Shown here: positions 18,787-26,790 of the stretch, piece by piece
How positions within the stretch are numbered: the first letter of the stretch is position 1
How the letters are laid out: each line of letters starts with the position of its first letter
Assembly: GCF_036046055.1 (NCBI RefSeq)
Contig: NZ_CP107939.1
Location: 5,022,001 to 5,086,000, forward strand
Direction of reading: 5' to 3'
Length of the DNA: 64,000 bases
DNA from: Nocardia sp. NBC_00403
Lineage (GTDB): Bacteria; Actinomycetota; Actinomycetes; Mycobacteriales; Mycobacteriaceae
Translations under genes and position numbers: made by a program
The notes under the pieces: generated by a model
What the model was told of the DNA's origin: nothing
Databases searched by the model: none
What the model saw: the letters and a program-made list of their open reading frames with translations, nothing else

Positions 18787-19914
18787 ATGAGCTCGCACAC
18801 GGAGTCACGATTCGCGGCGGATGTCTACGGTAATCGGCTCGAGCGGGCCGTCGAACTGATGCGGGCCGCTCATCTCGATGCCCTCCTGATCACGCCGGGG
18901 CCGGATTTGCGGTACCTGATCGGGTCGGCGGCCGAGTCCTTCGAGCGGCTCACCTGCCTGGTGATCCCGGCCGACGGTGCTGCGCCCTCGGTGGTGATCC
19001 CGAAGTTGGAGCTGGCGTCGCTGGAGGGTTCGGCGGTGGGCGATCTCGGTTTGCCGGTGTTCGATTGGGTCGACGGCACCGATCCGTATCATCTGGTGAA
19101 GTCGGCGCTGCATGTCGGTTCCCGGGTCGCCGTCACCGATGCGATGCCCGCACTGCACCTGCTGCCGTTGGCGGAATCCTTTAGCGGCCTGCCGGTTTCG
19201 GCTACGCCCGTGCTCCGTGAAATGCGCATGGTCAAGGACGCCGCGGAGATCGACGCGCTGCGCAGGGCCGGAGCGGCGATCGACCGCGTGCACGCCAGGA
19301 TGGGTGAGTGGCTGCGCGCCGGGCGTACCGAGGCAGAGGTGCGTGCCGACATCGCGGCCGCGATCGTCGAGGAGGGCCACACCGCTGCCGCGTTCGTCAT
19401 CGTGGGCAGCGGGCCGCACGGTGCGGACCCACACCACGAGGTGTCGCAGCGGGTAATCGAACAGGGTGATGTGGTCGTGATCGATATCGGCGGTCCGGTA
19501 GAGCCCGGCTACTACTCCGACTCGACCCGCACCTACGTGCTCGGCGAACCGAGCCAGGATGTGGCGGTGCAATTCGCCGAGCTGGAACAGGCCCAGGCCG
19601 TCGCGGTCGCCGCGGTCCGCCCCGGCGTGACCGCCGAATCGATCGACGCCGCGGCGCGAAACCCGTTGACCGCCGCCGGGTTCGGCCCCGCCTTCGTGCA
19701 CCGCACCGGTCACGGCATCGGCCTGTCCGTGCACGAGGAGCCGTACATCGTCGCGGGCAACGACCTGATCCTGCAGCCGGGTATGGCATTCAGCATCGAA
19801 CCCGGCATCTACTTCCGTGGTGAGTGGGGCGCCCGGATCGAAGACATCGTCGTGGTCACCGAGGACGGCTGTGAGTCGATGAACAATCGCCCACACGGGC
19901 TGACGGTGTTGTAA
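18787..19914 (+). CDS. pepE: M24-family Xaa-Pro dipeptidase
   Basis: 375 residues from the ATG at 18787, the length of mycobacterial PepE. The N-terminal creatinase-like domain holds I-T-P-G-P-D-L-R-Y-L. The pita-bread catalytic domain has the five metal ligands in V-V-I-D-I-G-G, S-D-S-T-R-T-Y, T-G-H-G-I-G-L, S-I-E-P-G-I-Y and R-I-E-D-I-V-V. It should cleave Xaa-Pro dipeptides in the cytosol with two metal ions. TAACGT lies some 13 bases before the start and could be a -10 box. Symbol given by synteny with Rv2089c. Confidence 0.9.
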   Translation: MSSHTESRFAADVYGNRLERAVELMRAAHLDALLITPGPDLRYLIGSAAESFERLTCLVIPADGAAPSVVIPKLELASLEGSAVGDLGLPVFDWVDGTDPYHLVKSALHVGSRVAVTDAMPALHLLPLAESFSGLPVSATPVLREMRMVKDAAEIDALRRAGAAIDRVHARMGEWLRAGRTEAEVRADIAAAIVEEGHTAAAFVIVGSGPHGADPHHEVSQRVIEQGDVVVIDIGGPVEPGYYSDSTRTYVLGEPSQDVAVQFAELEQAQAVAVAAVRPGVTAESIDAAARNPLTAAGFGPAFVHRTGHGIGLSVHEEPYIVAGNDLILQPGMAFSIEPGIYFRGEWGARIEDIVVVTEDGCESMNNRPHGLTVL

Positions 19915-19929
19915 GCCCGGGCACTGGCA

Positions 19930-19944
19930 GCCGCCTGCGGCGGC
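19930..19944. terminator. Short GC hairpin between convergent genes
   Basis: GCCGCC and GGCGGC pair around TGC, 15 bases after the M24 gene. No T run follows; a weak terminator call. Confidence 0.4.
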
Positions 19945-19976
19945 GTCGCCCTGCAGTTGGCCGAGGTGCGGGTACC

Positions 19977-20384
19977 TCAGTTCGGGGTCGTGAGTGTGCT
20001 GCTCGACAACACTCGCCGCACCTGAATTGCGATCACCACGCGGGTCGGGTTCTCTCGGGGCACGCGGTAGCGTCCGGCGTAGCGATCGACTGCTTCGGCG
20101 ACGCTGTCGGGGTCGTCGAGGACGGTTGCCGGACCTTCGAGGGTGAGCCAGCGAATGCCGTCCACCTGGCTGACCGCCGCGTACCCGGACCGGCGCACAT
20201 TGCGCACTTTCACCGATCCGTCATTGGTGATCACCCGCGCGAGCCCGGCCTCGGGATCCCAGGTGAACCCCACCGCGACAACGTGCGGGGTGCCATCTGC
20301 TCGCAACGTGGTCAGCGTGGCGAGGTGCCGCTCGGTGACGAACTCGAGTGCGGTCGGGGACAGCTGTGCTGTGCTGGTCGGCAT
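19977..20384 (-). CDS. F420-dependent PPOX-class reductase (Rv2074-like)
   Basis: 135 residues, split-barrel flavin/F420-binding fold. [20 protein letters not shown] begins the barrel, with [17 protein letters not shown] and R-V-V-I-A-I-Q-V later. The sequence is close to what is known of M. tuberculosis Rv2074, described as an F420H2-dependent biliverdin reductase, and the neighbours (an SDR then cobL) match that locus. The substrate here is inferred by homology. ATG at 20384. Confidence 0.85.
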   Translation of the reverse strand: MPTSTAQLSPTALEFVTERHLATLTTLRADGTPHVVAVGFTWDPEAGLARVITNDGSVKVRNVRRSGYAAVSQVDGIRWLTLEGPATVLDDPDSVAEAVDRYAGRYRVPRENPTRVVIAIQVRRVLSSSTLTTPN

Positions 20385-20533
20385 CCCACGACCGTAGTCG
20401 TGGTCGATGTGGAAGCCGGTGGCGACCGTCGTGACCGGGCGGCACTGCGGTTACCTGGAATCATCGGTCCGCGAACGTGCTGTCGAGTTGTCGGATGGTC
20501 GGCGCAAGGTGCGCAGCGGGGGGAGAGCAAACT

Positions 20534-21301
20534 GTGTGCATGGGATTGCGAGGTGGCGGGATTGCCGACGGGCCGGTGCTGTTGCTCGGTGGGCGCAGCG
20601 AGATCGGGCTCGAGGTGGCCCGGCGGTTGGCGCCGGGGCGGGTGGTGATTCTCGCGGCGCGGCGTAGCGGCGAGTTGGCCGAGGCGGGCGCGGCTGTGCT
20701 GGCTGCCGGTGCGACGGCGGTACATTGCGTCGAGTTCGATGCCGATGACACGGCGAGTCACCCCGCGTTGCTCGAGAAGCTTGCGGCCGAGCATGGCGGA
20801 CTGGGGGTGACCGTGCTCGCGTTCGGGGTGCTGGGAGATCAGGCGCGGGCCGAGCAGGATCCGGCGCATGCGCTCGCGGTGGTGCACACCGATTTCGTCG
20901 CACAGATCAGTGTGCTCACCACGCTGGCGAATCTGCTGCGTACGCAGGGCAGCGGCCAGATCGTCGTGTTCAGTTCGGTCGCGGGGGTGCGGGTGCGCCG
21001 GGCCAACTACGTGTACGGCTCGGCCAAAGCGGGACTCGACGGTTTCGCCGGAGGGCTTGCGGATGCGTTGCACGGCAGCGGTGTTCACCTGCTGCTGGTC
21101 CGCACCGGGTTCGTGATCGGACGGATGACCGAGGGTATGGACCCGGCGCCATTCTCGAGCACGCCGGACCAGGTCGCCGTGGCCGTGGTCAACGGTCTCC
21201 GTCGCCGCGCAGGTCGGGTGTGGTGCCCGCGCATACTGCAACCGGTGTTCTTCGTCATGCGCCTGCTGCCACAGGCAGTGTGGCGGCGGATGCCTCGGTG
21301 A
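20534..21301 (+). CDS. SDR-family oxidoreductase (Rv2073c-like)
   Basis: 255 residues from the GTG at 20534; GGGGGGAGAG sits at a good distance. The ATG at 20540 is the alternative. The Rossmann motif is L-L-G-G-R-S-E-I-G (TGxxxGxG variant), the active site is F-S-S-V-A-G, and Y-G-S-A-K provides the YxxxK pair. The C-terminal part resembles decaprenylphosphoryl-ribose-2-keto reductase (DprE2-like) members, but the substrate is unknown. The stop lies in a GTGA overlap with a possible early cobL start. Confidence 0.85.
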   Translation: MCMGLRGGGIADGPVLLLGGRSEIGLEVARRLAPGRVVILAARRSGELAEAGAAVLAAGATAVHCVEFDADDTASHPALLEKLAAEHGGLGVTVLAFGVLGDQARAEQDPAHALAVVHTDFVAQISVLTTLANLLRTQGSGQIVVFSSVAGVRVRRANYVYGSAKAGLDGFAGGLADALHGSGVHLLLVRTGFVIGRMTEGMDPAPFSSTPDQVAVAVVNGLRRRAGRVWCPRILQPVFFVMRLLPQAVWRRMPR

Positions 21302-21537
21302 CCGGGCCCACACCCGCTTCTGGATCGACTCCCGGATCTTCTGGGAGCGATCAGCCGGAGGCCGTGTTGGGTACGGCGCGGCCGGGGAGTGCATCGATTC
21401 CGGTCGCCGGATCGGCCCGCCGGCCGCCTCGGAGTGTCGAGCGCGAAGCGCGGCCGAACCCGGCGCGGTCGGCGGCCGAACCGATCAATCCAGCCGAAAT
21501 ATGTTCTGTTGCACCGGGTATCGATACCGAGGTTGCC

Positions 21538-22788
21538 GTGGCGAATGTCGTGTCGTGGACGGGCCCGGTGATATCGGTTGTCGGGATCGGAGCCGACGGG
21601 TGGGACGGGCTCGGGCGGGCAGCGCGGGAGGCGATCGCCGGATGCGCGGTGTTGTTCGGAGCGGAGCGCCAGTTGGCTTTGGTGCCAGTCGATCCAGCGA
21701 TTGAGCGGGTGGCATGGCCGTCGCCGTTGGTGCCCGCGTTGCCCGGGTTGTTCGAGCACCACGCGGGCGCTCGTATCTGTGTGCTGGCCAGTGGCGATCC
21801 GATGTTCTACGGAATCGGAGTGACGCTGGTGCGACTGTTCGGCGCTGCGGCCTTGCGGGTGCTGCCGCAGCCCTCGTCGGCTGCGTTGGCATGTGCCCGG
21901 TTGGGGTGGGCGCTTGCCGAGGTGCCGGTGGTCAGCGCGGTCGGTCGGCCGGTGGAGGCAGTGCTGCCGGAGCTGGCGGATCGGCGGCGGGTGCTGGTGC
22001 TCAGCGCGGATGAGCACACGCCGGAGCGGATCGCGGAGCTGTTGCGCCGCAACGGATTCGGTGAGTCGACGGTGACGATACTCGCACAGCTGGGTGGCCC
22101 GGACGAGCGGGTTCGAGCGGCCACCGCGCAGAGCTGGGATCTGCCTGCGGGCGATCCGCTGAACATCGTGGCGATCGAATGCGTCGCGGATTCGAAGGGC
22201 CCGCGTGCCACGAGGATCCCGGGCCTCCCGGATGCGCTGTTCGGTGGCGGCGGGCAACTCACCAAAGCGGAAGTGCGGGCGCTGACCATTGCGGCCCTGG
22301 CGCCCGCACCGGGAGAGCTGCTGTGGGATGTCGGCGGCGGCTCGGGCAGCATCGCCATCGAATGGTGTCGTACACACCCGGGTTGCCAGGCGGTCGCCTT
22401 CGAACGGCTCGAGCACCGGAGGCGCCAGATCGCCGACAATGCCACCGCCCTGGGTGTCCCGCAGGTCGTCGTGCGTGGGGAGGTGCGCACCGAGGTCGGA
22501 TCGACCGAATCTGCCCCTCCTGACGCGGTTTTCGTCGGTGGTGGGATCACCCAGGATGGCGTACTCGAGACATGCTGGTCGTACTTGCGCCACGGCGGCA
22601 GGCTCGTCGCGAACGCGGTGACCGCGGAATCGGAGGCGCTGCTGCTGACCTGGGCAAAAACCCACGGCGGTGAATTGCGCAAGTTTCAGATTTACCGGGC
22701 GGAACCATTGGGGACGTTCACGGCATGGCGCCCACAACTGCCGGTGACACAGTGGTCGGTGCGCAAACAGGGCAAGGACTCGCTGTGA
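21538..22788 (+). CDS. cobL: Precorrin-6Y C5,15-methyltransferase (decarboxylating) CobL
   Basis: 416 residues from the GTG at 21538, which has CGAGG five bases upstream. The N-terminal half is the CbiE-like methylase (I-S-V-V-G-I-G-A-D-G; L-A-S-G-D-P-M-F-Y-G). The C-terminal half is the CbiT-like SAM methyltransferase/decarboxylase (L-L-W-D-V-G-G-G-S-G-S-I-A-I-E; V-F-V-G-G-G-I). It methylates C5 and C15 of precorrin-6B and removes the acetate carboxyl. The frame is open upstream to a GTG at 21298 that overlaps the SDR stop. That 80-residue extension is low-complexity with atypical codons, so it is disfavoured but possible. cobM, which usually follows cobL, is absent here. Confidence 0.9.
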   Translation: MANVVSWTGPVISVVGIGADGWDGLGRAAREAIAGCAVLFGAERQLALVPVDPAIERVAWPSPLVPALPGLFEHHAGARICVLASGDPMFYGIGVTLVRLFGAAALRVLPQPSSAALACARLGWALAEVPVVSAVGRPVEAVLPELADRRRVLVLSADEHTPERIAELLRRNGFGESTVTILAQLGGPDERVRAATAQSWDLPAGDPLNIVAIECVADSKGPRATRIPGLPDALFGGGGQLTKAEVRALTIAALAPAPGELLWDVGGGSGSIAIEWCRTHPGCQAVAFERLEHRRRQIADNATALGVPQVVVRGEVRTEVGSTESAPPDAVFVGGGITQDGVLETCWSYLRHGGRLVANAVTAESEALLLTWAKTHGGELRKFQIYRAEPLGTFTAWRPQLPVTQWSVRKQGKDSL

Positions 22789-22887
22789 AAGCCTCGATCG
22801 GAACGGTGATGCAGGCCGAGGTGAACAGGTAGGGTCGGGCCCGAGATCCGAGCGTGATCGGAAATCCGGTTCCTGATTGGGAGATTG

Positions 22888-23481
22888 ATGAAGTACAAAA
22901 AGTTTGCCGCCACCTCGCTGTTGGCCATCGCCGCCACGGGTATCGCGGCCGGCACATCCGGTGCCGCGCCGGCGGCCCCGGCGCCCGCGGTGCAGAACCA
23001 GACGACCTCACCGACTGTCACAGGCGAGGACCAGACCGTCGGCTATGCGGTGCAAATCGTCGACAAGTCGATCGTGACCACTCTGACCGGTGGTGCGTTC
23101 AGCCTCGATGCCGACCAGAAGTACGTCACGGTGAAGAACGAGGCTGGCGTGGTCGTCACCTCGATCCCGCTCGCGGCCAAGGTGGGCGAGGGGGACGTCA
23201 TCCCGATCGCGGCCACCATCGATCCCTCGACGCAGCGGCTGACGCTGACGCCGGAGGTCAAGCCGACCGCTGCCGCGCCGTCCGCGGCCGAGATCAGTGC
23301 GTCGCAGGACTGGTTCTTCGCCGAACTGCAGCGCGCATCGCTCGGTGCCCTCATCGGCGCCGTGATCGGGTTCTTCTTCTTCGGCATCGGCCTGCCGGTG
23401 GGTGCGCTCATCGGCCTGCTCATCGCGGGCGGACCGAACCTGATCAACGCGGGCATCGCCTACTTCAGCGGTCAGCCCTGA
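22888..23481 (+). CDS. Secreted glycine-zipper protein, unknown function
   Basis: 197 residues from the ATG at 22888 (GGGAG upstream). A signal peptide covers about residues 1-27 (K-Y-K-K, a hydrophobic run, A-x-A near G-A-A-P-A-A). The middle is a beta-rich domain: V-T-T-L-T-G-G-A-F, Y-V-T-V-K-N-E-A-G and L-T-L-T-P-E-V. The C-terminus is a glycine-zipper pair, G-A-L-I-G-A-V-I-G-F-F-F-F-G-I-G and V-G-A-L-I-G-L-L-I-A-G-G, that could pack in a membrane. It resembles the protein at 38629-39159 in order of parts. It lies between cobL and cobK, with its stop overlapping the apparent cobK start. Confidence 0.8.
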   Translation: MKYKKFAATSLLAIAATGIAAGTSGAAPAAPAPAVQNQTTSPTVTGEDQTVGYAVQIVDKSIVTTLTGGAFSLDADQKYVTVKNEAGVVVTSIPLAAKVGEGDVIPIAATIDPSTQRLTLTPEVKPTAAAPSAAEISASQDWFFAELQRASLGALIGAVIGFFFFGIGLPVGALIGLLIAGGPNLINAGIAYFSGQP

Positions 23482-24227
23482 AAATCCTGATTCTGGGCGG
23501 TACCCGGGAAGCCCGGGAACTCGCCGAAATCGCGTCCGGCGAGCGGGGATTCGACATCGTTTCCTCGCTCGCCGGACGCGTCAGCGACCCTCTGCTGCCC
23601 GAAGGCGTGGTGCGGATCGGCGGCTTCGGTGGCGCGGACGGCCTATGGGAGTGGCTGGTGGCCAACGCAATCGAGGTGGTGATCGATGCTACGCATCCGT
23701 TCGCGGCAACGATCAGCATGAACGCAGCCACTGCGACGGCGCGGGCGGATCTGCCGTTGCTGCATGTGCGTCGGCCCGGCTGGTCCGCGGGGCCGGGGGA
23801 CAAGTGGATCCGCGTGCCCGATCTCGAGGCCGCCGCGGCAGCCGTTGCGGGACTGGGCGATCGAGTATTCCTGACGATCGGTCGGCAGGGGGTCGGCGCC
23901 TTCGCCGGCCTGACCGAGCCTTGGTTTCTGATCCGCGCGATCGACCCGCCGGTGGGCAACCTGCCGCCACATCACGAATTACTGCTTGCACGTGGCCCTT
24001 TCGCGGTCGAGACCGAATCGCGGTTGCTGGCATCGCACCGCATCGACGTGCTGGTCACCAAGGACAGCGGGGGAGATCACACCGACGCCAAACTCGTCGC
24101 GGCTCGCGGCGCGGGTATTCCCGTCGTCATGATCGACCGCCCCGCGCTCCCGGCCGACGCGATCGTTGCGGCGAACGTGCCGGACGCCGTGCAGTGGTTG
24201 CGCGCACAGTCCGCTTCCCGCGCCTGA
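23478..24227 (+). CDS. cobK: Precorrin-6A reductase CobK
   Basis: 249 residues. The N-terminus I-L-I-L-G-G-T-R-E-A-R-E-L is the nucleotide-binding strand and loop; I-D-A-T-H-P-F-A and T-K-D-S-G-G are family motifs, and F-L-T-I-G-R-Q-G-V lies between them. CobK reduces precorrin-6A with NADPH. No ATG, GTG or TTG lies before the conserved start. The best candidate is a CTG at 23478 in a CTGA overlap with the previous stop, giving L-K-I-L-I-L-G-G; ATC or ATT starts a few codons later are the other options. A non-canonical start is therefore likely, or a sequence error. Confidence 0.88.
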   Translation: MKILILGGTREARELAEIASGERGFDIVSSLAGRVSDPLLPEGVVRIGGFGGADGLWEWLVANAIEVVIDATHPFAATISMNAATATARADLPLLHVRRPGWSAGPGDKWIRVPDLEAAAAAVAGLGDRVFLTIGRQGVGAFAGLTEPWFLIRAIDPPVGNLPPHHELLLARGPFAVETESRLLASHRIDVLVTKDSGGDHTDAKLVAARGAGIPVVMIDRPALPADAIVAANVPDAVQWLRAQSASRA

Positions 24228-24247
24228 GTGGTGCTTACCCGGGGCTG

Positions 24248-24778
24248 TCAGCGGCCGAGCAGGCTCGGCAGGTGGTCGAACCATTCGAGTACCGCACGCT
24301 CGTAGCCGATGCCGAACTCCAGCGTGGCGCGCTGGTGTGGCGGTTTCCCGGTGCAGTCCTGGGCGAGATAGCGGGTGAGTCGTTGCTGGTGGATCTCCCG
24401 GTTCGCGGCGATCATCTGGTCGAGGTGATCGGGGTCGAGGTGTTCTCCGAAGGACATCGTCAGTAGCAAGGGCACTCGAATTGTCTCGCCGCCCGGATCT
24501 CGGGCAATCCACTCCAGGAATGCTTCGCGGCCCGCATCGGTGATCTGATAGGGGGTTCGCTCCCGTGCTCCCGTCTCGCCCTTCTCGACCAGCCCGGACG
24601 CATCCATCGAGGACAACTCGCGGTATACCTGGCTCTGGGTGATCGTCCAGAAATCACCGATACGGTCCTGTGCAGCGGACACCAGATCCCACCCCGACAT
24701 CGGGCTCTCGTGCAGAAACCCGAGGAGTGACGCGGCTGTGGAATTCAGCGGTTTGCGTTGTGTCGCGGTATTCGTCAA
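24248..24778 (-). CDS. PadR-family transcriptional regulator
   Basis: 176 residues from a TTG at 24778, chosen because AAGGAG lies seven bases upstream. The winged helix spans L-L-G-F-L-H-E-S-P-M-S-G-W-D-L through V-Y-R-E-L-S-S-M-D-A-S-G-L-V, and the C-terminal helical part (H-L-D-P-D-H-L-D-Q-M) mediates dimers. PadR proteins usually repress exporters and respond to phenolics or drugs. It is divergent from a GntR gene with an MFS pump, and a palindrome lies between them. Confidence 0.9.
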   Translation of the reverse strand: MTNTATQRKPLNSTAASLLGFLHESPMSGWDLVSAAQDRIGDFWTITQSQVYRELSSMDASGLVEKGETGARERTPYQITDAGREAFLEWIARDPGGETIRVPLLLTMSFGEHLDPDHLDQMIAANREIHQQRLTRYLAQDCTGKPPHQRATLEFGIGYERAVLEWFDHLPSLLGR

Positions 24779-24798
24779 CGGACAGCTCCTTCGCTCTC

Positions 24799-24819
24799 AA
24801 CGTTCCATAGTGGAATGTT
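24799..24819. promoter_or_regulatory. Palindrome between PadR and GntR genes
   Basis: AACGTTCCA and TGGAATGTT flank TAG, with eight of nine bases pairing. It lies 21 bp upstream of the padR start and about 60 bp from the gntR start, a natural place for auto-repression by the PadR protein or control by the GntR protein. Confidence 0.55.
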
Positions 24820-24877
24820 ATACGACCGGCAACGGGTGAGCGAATGCGCTGTCCGCGATTCATCTAGGATGCAACTT

Positions 24878-25519
24878 GTGTCTAAGACGTATTCATCGGC
24901 CGAGCGCGCATTTCATGAGGTGAAGGAACGCATTCTCACCGGCATGCTGCCGGGCGGCGAGCTGATCAGCGAGGGTGAGATCGCCGCCGACCTCGACATG
25001 TCCAGGACACCGGTCCGCGAGGCGTTCCTGCGGCTCGAGGCGGAGGGGTGGATGAAGCTCTACCCCAAGCGCGGTGCGCTGATAGTGCCGATCCCGCCGG
25101 CAGAGGCCGAGCACGTGGCCCACGCCAGGTACGTCGTGGAGACCGGGGCCGTGCGTGCACTGGTCGCTGTTGATCGCTCGACGCTCGACGCAGCCCTGCA
25201 GGATTCACTCGACCGGCAGCGGGAGCTGGCCGACACCAAGGACTTCGCGCGTTTCGCCGTGGTAGACACCGACTTTCACCGCACTTACGTCGTCGCTGCG
25301 GGCAACCCGATGCTCACCGGCTTCTACGATTCACTGCGCGAACGGCAGCGGCGGATGAACAGTGTTGCGCTGCACCGTGGTTCGACCGACATAGACAAGA
25401 TCATCGAGCAGCACGCGCGGCTGGCCGACCTGATCGGAACAGGCGATGCGACAGGCTTCGCCGCCGCACTCGTCGAGCATCTCGCGGGCGTGCACCAGCT
25501 GGAACTGAGCGGGCTGTGA
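24878..25519 (+). CDS. GntR-family (FadR/FCD) transcriptional regulator
   Basis: 213 residues from the GTG at 24878; an ATG three codons earlier is possible. The GntR winged helix shows E-V-K-E-R-I-L-T-G, S-E-G-E-I-A-A-D-L-D-M-S-R-T-P-V-R-E-A and P-K-R-G-A-L-I-V. The FCD effector domain follows, with V-D-T-D-F-H-R-T and an H at H-L-A-G-V-H that usually bind metal. Its effector is unknown. The stop overlaps the MFS start (TGATG), so it probably controls that transporter. Confidence 0.9.
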   Translation: MSKTYSSAERAFHEVKERILTGMLPGGELISEGEIAADLDMSRTPVREAFLRLEAEGWMKLYPKRGALIVPIPPAEAEHVAHARYVVETGAVRALVAVDRSTLDAALQDSLDRQRELADTKDFARFAVVDTDFHRTYVVAAGNPMLTGFYDSLRERQRRMNSVALHRGSTDIDKIIEQHARLADLIGTGDATGFAAALVEHLAGVHQLELSGL

Positions 25520-26745
25520 TGGCAACGCTCACCACCATCGACGCCCGATCACCCGCGCGCGAGACCATCTCGAGGCAGTGGTGGGGCGTTGCTGCGGCCA
25601 TGTTCGCGATCGCCTGGGGCGGAAACGAATTCACCCCGCTGCTGGTGATGTACAAGAACAACGGACTGCCCGTCACCACCGTCGACATGTTGTTGTTCGA
25701 GTACGTGCTCGGCATTGTGCCCGCGCTGCTGATCGGCGGCCCGCTCTCGGACCGCTATGGCCGTCGCGCGCTGCTGCGTCCCGCGCCGCTGATCGCTGCC
25801 ATGGGTTCGCTGTTGCTGGCATTCGGCTCAGGGTCCGTGCCGATGCTGTCGGCCGGACGGGTGCTGTGCGGGGTGGCGCTCGGTCTGCCGATGGCGGTGG
25901 GCAGCAGCTGGCTGAAAGAGCTCGCCCAGCCACCGTTCGGGCCCGAACGGCCCGCGGGAACCGGCGCGCGACGTTCGGCGATGAGCCTCACGGGTGGCTT
26001 TGCTGTCGGTGCGGGGGTGGCAGGCGTGCTTGCCCAGTGGGCGCCGCTGCCGAACACCCTCGCGTATCTGATCAACGCAGTGTTGTGTCTGATTGCCACG
26101 GCCTGGGTGGCGCGCGCACCGGAGACACTGGTCCCGCAGGAGAATCCGGGCCGTTTTGTCGAGGCCCTGAAGGTCCCTGCCGCTGCACACCGCCGATTCC
26201 GGCACGTGGCACTGCCGGTCGCGCTGTGGCTGTTCACCTCCGCCGCAACGGCGTACGCGGTGATGCCGACATTGATGGCACCGCGCGTGCACGATGCACC
26301 GATCGCATTTTCGGCACTGATCACCGTCATCACTCTCGGCTGCGGCTTCGCGATCCAATCGGCGGCCCGGCGCATCGACCGCCCGGGCACTGCCCGCGCC
26401 GCAGTGGTGGCGTTGATTCTGGTCGTCGCAGGAATGGTCTCGGCGGCGTTGGCATCGGCAACTCTCACCCTCTGGTCCACTGTCGTCACCGCAATCGTCC
26501 TCGGTGCCGGATACGGCATCGGCCTGGTTGCCGGCCTTCAGGAGATCGAACGAATCGCCCGCCCCGACGACCTGGCCGGCCTCACCGCGGTCTTCTACTC
26601 GGCAAGCTATCTCGGTTTCGGTGTTCCCGCCCTCCTCGCCTTCCTGCACGAGGCCGCGGGCCTCGGCTACCCGACGATGTTCGCCGTCGCCGCGGTCGCC
26701 GCAGCCGGCTGCCTGGCAGTGGTTGCCCGGAACTACCGAAGCTGA
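25519..26745 (+). CDS. MFS transporter
   Basis: 408 residues, about 12 membrane segments. The loop motif G-P-L-S-D-R-Y-G-R-R-A lies between helices 2 and 3, and R-V-L-C-G-V-A-L-G-L-P marks helix 4. It most resembles drug:proton antiporters, but no substrate can be named. It is coupled to the upstream gntR gene through TGATG and ends 45 bases from the convergent cobIJ gene. Confidence 0.85.
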   Translation: MATLTTIDARSPARETISRQWWGVAAAMFAIAWGGNEFTPLLVMYKNNGLPVTTVDMLLFEYVLGIVPALLIGGPLSDRYGRRALLRPAPLIAAMGSLLLAFGSGSVPMLSAGRVLCGVALGLPMAVGSSWLKELAQPPFGPERPAGTGARRSAMSLTGGFAVGAGVAGVLAQWAPLPNTLAYLINAVLCLIATAWVARAPETLVPQENPGRFVEALKVPAAAHRRFRHVALPVALWLFTSAATAYAVMPTLMAPRVHDAPIAFSALITVITLGCGFAIQSAARRIDRPGTARAAVVALILVVAGMVSAALASATLTLWSTVVTAIVLGAGYGIGLVAGLQEIERIARPDDLAGLTAVFYSASYLGFGVPALLAFLHEAAGLGYPTMFAVAAVAAAGCLAVVARNYRS

Positions 26746-26790
26746 CCGGTCTGTCCGCCTGACGCTGGGTAGCCGGGCGCGGTCGGTCGA

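Noticed and set aside
21298..21537. Early cobL start at a GTG that overlaps the SDR stop
   Set aside because: The 80 added residues are low-complexity with unusual codons, and the GTG at 21538 has a better ribosome-binding site. It remains possible because the overlap would couple translation.
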